DNA of 64,000 bases, taken from Rhodovulum visakhapatnamense (lineage in GTDB: Bacteria > Pseudomonadota > Alphaproteobacteria > Rhodobacterales > Rhodobacteraceae). The notes under the pieces are model-generated. The model was given only the letters and a program-made list of their open reading frames with translations, made no database searches and was not told where the DNA came from. The stretch's first letter is position 1; each line of letters opens with the position of its first letter. The position numbers and the translations under genes were made by a program. Below, in pieces: positions 36,054-44,023 of the stretch. The stretch covers positions 164,322-228,321 of the forward strand of contig NZ_SOEB01000003.1 of assembly GCF_004365965.1 (NCBI RefSeq), written 5' to 3'.

Positions 36054-37136
36054 ATGACCGCACCCGGCGTGCTGCCCGCACAGCAAATCCGCCATCTGAT
36101 CGAGACCGGCGCCATCGGCCTTTCGGCCCCGCTCGATGCGGGCCAGGTCCAGCCCGCCTCGCTCGATCTCCGGCTCGGGGCCAGGGCCTACCGGGTCCGC
36201 GCCTCGTTTCTGGCGGGCGAAGGCCGCAGCGTGGCCGACCGGATCGCCGATTTCCAGATGCACGAAATCGACCTCACGCAGGGCGCGGTGCTGGAAAAGG
36301 GCTGCGTCTATGTCGTGCCGCTGATGGAGCGACTCGCCCTGCCCCCGGGCATCCAGGCGGTCGCCAATGCCAAGAGCTCGACCGGACGGCTCGACCTTCT
36401 GACCCGCACCATCACCGATGGCGGGGTCGAGTTCGACCGGATCCGCGCGGGCTATTGCGGTCCGCTTTACGCCGAGATCTGCCCGCGCTCCTTCTCGGTG
36501 CTGGTCCGGCCCGGCCAGCGGCTGAACCAGATCCGTTTCCGCGCGGGTCAGGCGGTGCTGTCGGACGAGGACTTGCGCGCGCTCGATGCCAAGGCGCGTC
36601 TGGTGACCGGCGGCCCCGCGGTGATCGACGAGGGCCTTGGCTTTTCGGTCGATCTGAGGCCCGCCGAGGGCGGCCTTGTCGGCTATCGCGCCAAGCCCCA
36701 TTCCGGCGTGGTCGATCTCGACGGCATCGGGGCGCACGATCCGGCGGAATTCTGGGAGGAAATCCGCTCGACCTCGGGCCGGATCATCCTCGATCCGGGC
36801 GCCTTCTATATCCTCGTCAGCCGCGAGGCGGTGCATATCCCGCCCGATTACGCCGCCGAGATGGCGCCCTATCTGGCGATGGTGGGCGAATTCCGGGTCC
36901 ATTACGCAGGCTTCTTCGATCCCGGTTTCGGGCATGACGACGCCGGAGGTGCGGGCTCGCGCGGCGTTCTTGAAGTGCGCTGCCACGAGGCGCCCTTCGT
37001 GCTGGAACATGGCCAGATCGTCGGCCGCCTCGTCTACGAACGCATGTCGGCCCGGCCCGATGCGCTTTACGGCCAGGGTATCGCCTCGAACTACCAGGGC
37101 CAGGGCCTGAAACTGTCCAAGCATTTCCGGATGTAG
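36054..37136 (+). CDS. dcd: 2'-deoxycytidine 5'-triphosphate deaminase (long, duplicated form)
   Basis: Protein of 360 residues of the alphaproteobacterial long Dcd type, which makes dUTP from dCTP. Two dUTPase-like halves are visible. The first has VQPASLDLRLG and VANAKSSTGRLDLLTRTITD; the second has GRIILDPGAFYILVSREAV, HYAGFFDPGFG and VLEVRCHEAPFVLEHGQIVG. The start at 36054 has GAGGAGGGG just upstream. It follows the tRNA-Pro gene by 80 bases. Confidence 0.88.
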   Translation: MTAPGVLPAQQIRHLIETGAIGLSAPLDAGQVQPASLDLRLGARAYRVRASFLAGEGRSVADRIADFQMHEIDLTQGAVLEKGCVYVVPLMERLALPPGIQAVANAKSSTGRLDLLTRTITDGGVEFDRIRAGYCGPLYAEICPRSFSVLVRPGQRLNQIRFRAGQAVLSDEDLRALDAKARLVTGGPAVIDEGLGFSVDLRPAEGGLVGYRAKPHSGVVDLDGIGAHDPAEFWEEIRSTSGRIILDPGAFYILVSREAVHIPPDYAAEMAPYLAMVGEFRVHYAGFFDPGFGHDDAGGAGSRGVLEVRCHEAPFVLEHGQIVGRLVYERMSARPDALYGQGIASNYQGQGLKLSKHFRM

Positions 37137-37142
37137 GCCCCC

Positions 37143-37158
37143 TGTCGGAGACCCGACA
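37143..37158 (+). promoter_or_regulatory. NifA upstream activator sequence
   Basis: Perfect TGT-N10-ACA (37143-37145 and 37156-37158), about 130 bases upstream of the -24 element of the nifE promoter, the normal distance for a NifA enhancer site. The motif alone would be weak evidence; its position is what supports it. Confidence 0.7.
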
Positions 37159-37200
37159 AAACCCGACGCAAGCCCGCCATCCCCCGCAGCGCGCGCCCCT

Positions 37201-37221
37201 TCTTCTTGGCTTAAATACCCA
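37201..37221. repeat. Intergenic motif, copy 2 (TTCTTCTTGG...AAATACCC)
   Basis: Differs from the copy at 16492-16512 at two of 21 positions. Here it lies between the NifA site and the -24/-12 promoter of nifE. See findings. Confidence 0.6.
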
Positions 37222-37287
37222 ACTCGCGCCCTCGGACACCCTTGAAACGCTGGCCTTTCGCGCGCCCAGCCCGGTCCGGCCCAGTCC

Positions 37288-37304
37288 TGGCACGCTTCCT
37301 GCTT
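37288..37304 (+). promoter_or_regulatory. Sigma-54 (-24/-12) promoter of the nifE operon
   Basis: TGGCAC at 37288-37293 with the invariant GG, and GC at 37301-37302 exactly ten bases further on (GG-N10-GC). The transcript would start about 15-20 bases before the nifE ATG, which has GGGAG upstream. Confidence 0.85.
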
Positions 37305-37331
37305 CCGTCAGCATGAAGCAGGGAGACCCGG

Positions 37332-38807
37332 ATGTCCGACGCGCTCAAGCAAACCGTGCAGGAAGCCTTCAACGAGCCCGGCTGCGCCACCAACCGCGCC
37401 AAGTCCGCCGAGGCGCGCAAGAAGGGCTGCGCCAAGCCGCTGACCCCGGGGGCCGCAGCGGGCGGCTGCGCCTTCGACGGCGCCATGATCACCCTGCAGC
37501 CCATCGTCGACGTCGCCCATCTGGTTCATGCGCCGCTGGCCTGCGGCGGCAATTCCTGGGACAATCGCGGCTCGGCCTCGTCGGGCTCGATGCTGTACAA
37601 GACCGGCTTCACCACCGATCTCAGCGAACTCGACATCGTTCTCGGCAAGGGCGAGAAGAAGCTGTATGCCGCGATCCGCGAGATCGTCGAAAAGCACAAT
37701 CCGCCCGCCGTCTTCGTCTATGCGACCTGCGTCACCTCGATGATCGGCGACGATATCGCCGCGGTCTGCAAGGCCGCGACCCAAGCCTTCGGCACGCCCG
37801 CGATCCCGGTCGATGTGCCGGGCTATGCCGGATCCAAAAATCTCGGCTGCAAGCTCGCGGGCGAGATGATGTACCGCCATGTGATCGGCACCATCGAGCC
37901 CGAACACACCACCGAGTGCGACATCAACATCATCGGCGACTACAACCTGAACGGCGAGCTCTGGCAGATCAAGCCGCTGCTCGACCGGCTCGGCATCCGC
38001 ATCCTCGGGTCGCTGGCGGCCGACGCGCGCTACCGGCAGGTGGCGGTGATGCACCGGGCGCGGGTCACGATGCTGGTCTGTTCGCATGCGCTGATCGGGC
38101 TCGCGCGCAAGATGGAGGAAACCTGGGGCATCCCGTTCTTCGAGGGGTCCTTCTACGGGGTTTCGGACACCTCCGAGGCGCTGCGCACCATGTGCCGGAT
38201 GCTGGTCGAGCGCGGCGCGCCCGCCGATCTGATCGACCGCTGCGAGGCGCTGATCGCCGAGGAGGAGGCCAAGGCGCGCGCCGCGCTTGCCCCCTACCGG
38301 CCGCGCGTCGCGGGCCGACGGGTGCTGCTTTACACCGGCGGGCATAAAAGCTGGTCGGTGGTCTCGGCGCTGCAGGAACTGGGGATCGAGGTCGTCGGCA
38401 CCTCGGTGCGCAAGGCCACCGAGACCGACAAGGCCCGCGTCGTCCAGATCATGGGCGACGAAACCCACATGTACGAGAACATGGCGCCGAAAGAGATGTA
38501 CGCGACGCTCAAGGCCGCCAAGGCCGACATCCTGATGTCGGGCGCGCGCAGCCAGTTCGTGGCGCTGAAGGCGCGCACACCCTGGATCGACGTGAACCAG
38601 GAAAAGCACGAACCCTATGCCGGCTACATGGGCATGGTGGATCTGGTGCGGGCCATCGACCGGTCGGTCAACAATCCCGTCTGGGAAGATGTCCGCCGCC
38701 CCGCCCCCTGGGACGACCCGCGCCCCGCGACCGGGCTTCGCCTCGCCGCCCAAGCCGACCCGGCCCCGGGTCCCGTCAATGACCCAAAAGATTTCGAGGA
38801 CTGCTGA
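37332..38807 (+). CDS. nifE: Nitrogenase FeMo-cofactor scaffold protein NifE
   Basis: Protein of 491 residues, alpha subunit of the NifEN scaffold where the FeMo-cofactor precursor is matured. Motifs are GCAFDGAMITLQPI, HAPLACGGNSWDNRG (cluster Cys), VYATCVTSMIGDDI (cluster Cys), DYNLNGELWQIKPLL and ADARYRQVAVMHRA. The C-terminal part has a longer tail rich in Pro and Ala, ending KDFEDC. It is the first gene of the operon behind a sigma-54 promoter, so it is expressed under nitrogen limitation and low oxygen. Confidence 0.97.
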   Translation: MSDALKQTVQEAFNEPGCATNRAKSAEARKKGCAKPLTPGAAAGGCAFDGAMITLQPIVDVAHLVHAPLACGGNSWDNRGSASSGSMLYKTGFTTDLSELDIVLGKGEKKLYAAIREIVEKHNPPAVFVYATCVTSMIGDDIAAVCKAATQAFGTPAIPVDVPGYAGSKNLGCKLAGEMMYRHVIGTIEPEHTTECDINIIGDYNLNGELWQIKPLLDRLGIRILGSLAADARYRQVAVMHRARVTMLVCSHALIGLARKMEETWGIPFFEGSFYGVSDTSEALRTMCRMLVERGAPADLIDRCEALIAEEEAKARAALAPYRPRVAGRRVLLYTGGHKSWSVVSALQELGIEVVGTSVRKATETDKARVVQIMGDETHMYENMAPKEMYATLKAAKADILMSGARSQFVALKARTPWIDVNQEKHEPYAGYMGMVDLVRAIDRSVNNPVWEDVRRPAPWDDPRPATGLRLAAQADPAPGPVNDPKDFEDC

Positions 38808-38808
38808 G

Positions 38809-40203
38809 ATGGCCCGCCTCACCCGACCCCGCCGCGCCTTGTCGACCAACCCGCTGAAATCGAGCGCCCCGCTGGGCGCCGCGATGGCCTATCTGGGCAT
38901 CGAGGGCGCGGTGCCGCTGTTTCATGGCGCGCAGGGCTGCACCGCCTTCGCCATGGTCCATATGGTGCGGCACTTCAAGGAAGCGATCCCGCTGCAGACG
39001 ACGGCGATGAACGAGGTCTCGACCATCCTCGGCGGCCCCGACCAGATCGAGGAGGCCATCGCCAATATCCGCAAGCGCGCCCATCCCCGCTTTATCGGCA
39101 TCGCCTCGACCGCGCTGACCGAAACCCGCGGCGAGGACGTGCCGGGCGAGCTGCGCGAGATCCTGGCCCGGCGCAAGGATTTCGGCGATCTGAAGGTCGT
39201 CTATGCCTCGACCCCCGATTTCGAGGGCGCGATCGAGGATGGCTGGGCCGCCGCCGTCACCGCCATCGTCGAGGCGCTGGTGCCGGAACGCGACCCCGCG
39301 CGCTCCGAGACGGTCGCGCGTCAGGTCAACGTGCTGCCCTCGGCCAACGTCACCCCGGCCGAGATCGAGGAAATCGACCGCCTGATCCGGGCCTTCGACC
39401 TGACCCCGATCTTCCTGCCCGATCTCTCGACCGCGCTTGACGGCCATCTGGCCGAGGACTGGTCGGGGCGCTCGCTGGGCGGGACCCGGCTTGACGCGAT
39501 CCCGGCCATGGCGAAATCGGTCGCGACCTTCGCCATCGGCGAAAGCATGCAAGGCGCGGCGCGGCTGCTGGGCCAGCGCGGCCATATGGAGGTGCAGGTC
39601 TTTCCGTCGCTGACGGGGCTGCGCGCCGTCGACAGCTTCGTCCATGCGCTGATGGCGCTGGCCGGGACCGCCGATGCGCCCGACGCGATCAAGCGCGACC
39701 GCGCCCGGCTGCAGGATGCGATGCTGGATGCGCATTTCCAGACCGGGGGCCTGCGCTATGCCATCGCCGCCGATCCCGACCTTGCCTATGCGCTGAGCTC
39801 GGCGCTGGCGGGCATGGGCGCCGAGGCGGTGGCCGTCGTCACCACCTCGGGTGCCAACCCCATCGTCGAGCTGATCCCGGCCGAAGAGGCCGTCCTGGGC
39901 GATCTCGGCGATCTCGAGGCCGGAGCGCGGAAGGGCGAGGCGAGCCTTCTGATCAGTCACGCCCATGGCCGCCACGCGGCCCAGGCGCTGGGCCTGCCGC
40001 TGGTGCGCGCGGGCTTTCCCATCAACGACCGGCTCGGCGCCCAGGATATCTGCCGGGTCGGCTATCGCGGCACCCGCGCCTTCCTCTTCGAGGTGGCCAA
40101 TGCGGTGCTGGCCCATCCGCATGCTGTGCGCCCCGAGGATTTCGGCGCAGCCCCCATCGACCCGGAGTTCGACCATGACCGCCCGCAGACTGCGCCTCAT
40201 TGA
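38809..40203 (+). CDS. nifN: Nitrogenase FeMo-cofactor scaffold protein NifN
   Basis: Protein of 464 residues, beta subunit of NifEN. The start ATG 38809 is one base after the nifE stop. N-terminal RRALSTNPLKSSAPLGAAMA and FHGAQGCTAFAMVHMVRHFK (with the cluster Cys) are diagnostic, and TTAMNEVSTILGG follows. The C-terminal half has SHAHGRHAAQALGLPLVRAG and GYRGTRAFLFEVAN, as in NifN. The last 29 bases overlap the longer form of nifX. Confidence 0.96.
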   Translation: MARLTRPRRALSTNPLKSSAPLGAAMAYLGIEGAVPLFHGAQGCTAFAMVHMVRHFKEAIPLQTTAMNEVSTILGGPDQIEEAIANIRKRAHPRFIGIASTALTETRGEDVPGELREILARRKDFGDLKVVYASTPDFEGAIEDGWAAAVTAIVEALVPERDPARSETVARQVNVLPSANVTPAEIEEIDRLIRAFDLTPIFLPDLSTALDGHLAEDWSGRSLGGTRLDAIPAMAKSVATFAIGESMQGAARLLGQRGHMEVQVFPSLTGLRAVDSFVHALMALAGTADAPDAIKRDRARLQDAMLDAHFQTGGLRYAIAADPDLAYALSSALAGMGAEAVAVVTTSGANPIVELIPAEEAVLGDLGDLEAGARKGEASLLISHAHGRHAAQALGLPLVRAGFPINDRLGAQDICRVGYRGTRAFLFEVANAVLAHPHAVRPEDFGAAPIDPEFDHDRPQTAPH

Positions 40204-40660
40204 GCCGGAGAAAGACATGACCGACAGCGAGATCCCGCTGAAAATCGCCATTGCGACCAACGATATGGAGCGTCTCGACGCGCATTTCGGATCGGCCGCG
40301 AAATTCGCCGTCTACGAGGTGACGACCACGTCGTCGCGCCTGGTCGAGGTGCTGGAATTCGATGTCGTCACCGACCAGAAGGGCGGCCATGACAACCTCG
40401 ACGACCGGATCACCCCCAAGGTCGAGGCGCTGACCGGCTGCGCGCTGCTGTTCGTGCTGGCGATCGGCGGGCCGTCGGCCGCCAAGGTGGTGCGCGCGGG
40501 CATCCACCCGATCAAGCGCAAGGACCCTGAGCCCATCGCCGAGGTCATCGCCCAGACCCAGACCATGCTGAAAGGCTCGCCCCCGCCCTTCCTGCGCAAG
40601 GTGCTGGGCCGGCCGCAGACCGATTTCGCCTCCGATTATGCCGAGGATTACAGCGAATGA
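40175..40660 (+). CDS. nifX: Nitrogenase cofactor carrier NifX
   Basis: Protein of about 161 residues that binds NifB-co or the VK-cluster and passes it in cofactor synthesis. Motifs are LKIAIATNDMERLDAHFGSA and VEALTGCALLFVLAIGGPSA. I choose ATG 40175, preceded by GGAG, because the extra N-terminal residues (ARRLRLIEPEKD) resemble those of other NifX proteins. An internal ATG at 40217 with its own GGAG would give 147 residues. The stop overlaps the next gene by ATGA. Confidence 0.92.
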   Translation: MTARRLRLIEPEKDMTDSEIPLKIAIATNDMERLDAHFGSAAKFAVYEVTTTSSRLVEVLEFDVVTDQKGGHDNLDDRITPKVEALTGCALLFVLAIGGPSAAKVVRAGIHPIKRKDPEPIAEVIAQTQTMLKGSPPPFLRKVLGRPQTDFASDYAEDYSE

Positions 40661-41130
40661 GCACCGAGGCCGACACCCTGCCCCGCGGCGGCGCGCTGCC
40701 GACCAGCGAATACCTGACCCAGCTGATCGCGGTGATCCGCGCCGAGGACACCCATGGCAGCTGGGACGGCAAGCCCGATGCCGAGATCCTGGCCGATTTC
40801 ATCGTGACCAAGGAAGAACGCCGCGAGATCCCGATCATCTGCGACCCCGATCCGGACGTGCTCTGGCGGGTCGAGCGGTTCTATGACGCGGTGGCCCTTC
40901 TTCTGGAACGCCGGACCGGCGCCCAGGCGGCGCAGATGTCGCGGATCACCCATGAGGGCTTCGGCCGGATCGTGCTGATCTCGGGGCGGCTCGTCGTGCT
41001 GTCGAAACATGTGCGCGACATCCACCGCTTCGGCTTCGAAACCTTCGCCAGGCTGGCCGAAACCGGCGAACAGCTGACGGCGGACGCGGCCGACATGGTG
41101 GCGCGCTTCCCCGAGGCCGCCCGCGCCTGA
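40657..41130 (+). CDS. NifX-associated nitrogen fixation protein (DUF269)
   Basis: Protein of 157 residues of the DUF269 (PF03270) family found only in nif clusters downstream of nifX. The core is VIRAEDTHGSWDGKPDAEIL, IPIICDPDPDVLWRVERFYD and GFGRIVLISGRLVVLSKHVR. It is translationally coupled to nifX. Its exact role in cofactor assembly is not established. Confidence 0.93.
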   Translation: MSTEADTLPRGGALPTSEYLTQLIAVIRAEDTHGSWDGKPDAEILADFIVTKEERREIPIICDPDPDVLWRVERFYDAVALLLERRTGAQAAQMSRITHEGFGRIVLISGRLVVLSKHVRDIHRFGFETFARLAETGEQLTADAADMVARFPEAARA

Positions 41131-41218
41131 GCCGCGACGACCGGCTCGCAACCCCCATGGCGCCCGACCCCGGCCGGGCCGCCGTTCCGTTTGTGCCCCA
41201 TCACCCCGAGGACAGCCG

Positions 41219-41428
41219 ATGAGCCTTGAAGAGCTTGAAGCGAAGGTCAGGAAACTGTCGATGCGCGCCACCAACGCCAAGATGAACCTGCACGATCTGG
41301 CCGAGGAGCTTCCCGTCGACTGGACGCGCATCCCCGAGGTCGCCGCCGAAACCCATCAGGTCTTCAAGGACCTGGAAGACGCACGCAACGCATTGAAAGC
41401 GGCCCGGAAAGCCGCAGAGGAGGCCTGA
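41219..41428 (+). CDS. CCE_0567-type small nif protein (DUF683)
   Basis: Protein of 69 residues, two helices predicted: SLEELEAKVRKLSMRATNAK and a C-terminal Ala/Lys-rich helix ending in KAAEEA. The central motif NLHDLAEELPVDW is typical of the family. The cyanobacterial homologue CCE_0567 binds metals through His and is expressed with nitrogenase. Here it is three bases upstream of the ferredoxin gene, and the His of NLHDL is retained. Confidence 0.9.
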   Translation: MSLEELEAKVRKLSMRATNAKMNLHDLAEELPVDWTRIPEVAAETHQVFKDLEDARNALKAARKAAEEA

Positions 41429-41431
41429 GCC

Positions 41432-41725
41432 ATGCCGATCACAGCCACGACCCGCGGCGGCACCGAATATATCCCCGAATTCCTGATGGCGATCGATCAG
41501 GGCAAATGCATCGGCTGCGGCCGCTGCTTCAAGGTCTGCGCCCGCAGCGTGCTGACCCTGAAGGGCGTCACCGACGAGGACGAGATTGTCGATCTTGACG
41601 ACGAGGAATTCGAGGACGAGATCGAGCGCAAGATCATGGTCATCGCCGATGGCGACGATTGCATCGGCTGCGGCGCCTGCGCCCGCGTCTGTCCCTCGGG
41701 CTGTCAGACCCACGCCCCGGCCTGA
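41432..41725 (+). CDS. fdxB: Nif-specific ferredoxin III (FdxB type)
   Basis: Protein of 97 residues with two cluster motifs: [11 protein letters not shown] at about 26-36 and [11 protein letters not shown] at about 78-88, followed by PSGCQTHAP. The insertion between them is long and very acidic ([10 protein letters not shown]), as usual for FdxB. It supplies electrons for nitrogenase or for cofactor assembly. It is the last nif gene; the sequence immediately after it runs into transposon remnants, so the operon may have been cut here. Confidence 0.92.
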   Translation: MPITATTRGGTEYIPEFLMAIDQGKCIGCGRCFKVCARSVLTLKGVTDEDEIVDLDDEEFEDEIERKIMVIADGDDCIGCGACARVCPSGCQTHAPA

Positions 41726-42093
41726 GCGGCCCGCCCCCCATCGCCGACCGGCCCCGCGCGCCGGCTCCCCCACCGGGGGCGGCTCGCCTCTTGTCGGGGA
41801 CCGGTTTGACCGTTCAGCCGGTCCGATACCGATGGTTCACGAGGTTTGATCCCGGAAGACCCCGGCAGTCCACCGGTTATCCGGGATGGCCCGGCGGCGT
41901 CCGGCACAAGGTCAGCGGCGTCTGCGGCGCTGCCACCATGCGTGGATTGCGGACTTCGCGACCCTGCGGCCTTCGGGAAATCTGCGCGATAGCTCTGCCG
42001 CAATATCGTCGAACGTCATGCGGTCGATGCGGCTGTGACCCCCGATACCTCGTCCATCTGATGCTCGAGTCCGGCCCAAGGCGAGGACCGGAC
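41726..42093. other. Boundary between the nif operon and transposon remnants
   Basis: About 370 bases. It holds a small GC hairpin at 41767-41779, a longer inverted repeat ATCCCGG (41849) with CCGGGAT (41881), the short minus-strand frame described separately (41912-42019) and the presumed left end of the IS3 remnant near 42030. No intact gene is visible. This is the left edge of the accessory block. Confidence 0.45.
41912..42019 (-). CDS. Short helix-turn-helix-like frame, probably a fragment
   Basis: Thirty-five codons from ATG 42019: MTFDDIAAELSRRFPEGRRV followed by AKSAIHAWWQRRRRR. It has the look of a recognition-helix pair (D-D-I-A-A-E-L and S-A-I-H-A-W-W) as in phage or transposon DNA-binding proteins. 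Its codons (ATT, GCA, CTA, AGA, TTT) are unlike the GC-rich neighbours, suggesting foreign origin. It is too short for a complete protein and I know no family, so it is reported as a candidate only. Confidence 0.3.
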   Translation of the reverse strand: MTFDDIAAELSRRFPEGRRVAKSAIHAWWQRRRRR

Positions 42094-43040
<947 letters not shown>

Positions 43041-43428
43041 GGCGGCGGTGGCGGTCCTGCACAACGACGTGCTGCCCTTCCACCGCGCCCTGGACCTGCC
43101 GGTGAAGGCGGTGCTGACCGAGCGAGCCATTGAAGGCGCCATTGGTTCGAGCCCAATGGCGAACGGCCGCGACTTCTGCGGCACCGAAAAGCACCCCTAC
43201 GAGCTCTATCTCGACCTCAACACCATCGAGCACCGCTGCACCAAGGTCCGCACGCCGAAGACCAACGGGTTCGTCGAGCGCTTCAACGGCAGGGTGCTGG
43301 AGGAGGTCTTCCGCGTGAAGATGCGCGAGACCTTCTACGAGACTGTCGAGGCGCTCCAGGCCGATCTCGACGCCTGGCTCGTCCACGACACCACCGAGCG
43401 CCCGCATCTGGGTTACCGAAACATGGGC
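43041..43428 (+). mobile_element. IS481-family transposase, C-terminal fragment
   Basis: In frame from about 43041: VAVLHNDVLPFHRALDLPVK, then KHPYELYLDLNTIEHRCTKV, TPKTNGFVERFNGRVLEEVF, ETVEALQADLDAWLVHDTTE and ERPHLGYRNMG, the DDE-domain end of an IS481 transposase. The N-terminal half is missing and the frame runs off into unrelated sequence after 43428. A 35-base in-frame insertion with 7-base inverted ends disrupts the conserved L-T-D-N-G-R-E-F motif (43126-43160). Confidence 0.82.
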
Positions 43429-43902
43429 AGATACGAGATGTCGATGTGCAGATCGCCGGGCTCGTCGGCCTTGAAGCTGCCATGCGCGGGCTTGGATGCC
43501 TTCGGCTTCGGCGCCCGCAGGTTGCCCGGGCCGTGGCGCCGGAGGCAGCGGTCGAGGCCCGAGCGCGAGACATGCGGGTCGAGGAATTCGCGCACCACGG
43601 CGAGCAGATCGTCGAGCCGCAGGAGAAGCGCCTTGCGCAGCGCAACGGCGACCTTCTTCGCTGCGATCGGTCCACCGGATCGATCGTTTCACGCTCGAAC
43701 CCTGCGTCGGCGTCAGCGTCGTCTGCAAGCGGTGCGGCGTGTGGCTCCGGGCGTGGACATCGTCGCGACCCCGCCACGTCCAGACCGTCCGCTCGGAGAT
43801 CCCGGAGCGCTCGGCAACCAACCGCGTCGGTTCGCTGCTTGCCTGGATCGCTCCCCGGATCTTCGGTGTCGTGGTGGCCTGCCTGTGCAGAGAGATCAGC
43901 AT
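43429..43902 (-). mobile_element. IS481-family transposase, N-terminal fragment, inverted
   Basis: From ATG 43902 leftward: MLISLHRQATTTPKIRGAIQ, VAERSGISERTVWTWRGRDD and HTPHRLQTTLTPTQ. After an insertion and frameshift near 43690 it continues with VREFLDPHVSRSGLDRCLRR and PGDLHIDISYLPMF, ending abruptly at about 43429. It meets the plus-strand C-terminal fragment tail to tail. The two parts are probably from different IS481 copies, since their sequences do not simply complete each other. Confidence 0.8.
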
Positions 43903-44023
43903 GCACCCATCCCATCCCGAACCTCGCGCAGGATCGACCTTGCCATGAACAGGGCAGACCGGCGCGGGGCCATGTGATCATCCGGCATGGAACAGATAGC
44001 CCCCGACGGCCCCGAAGCGGACC

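Noticed and set aside
41767-41779. Terminator after fdxB (CCCCC-acc-GGGGG)
   Set aside because: Only five base pairs with a three-base loop and no T-run; too weak to call.
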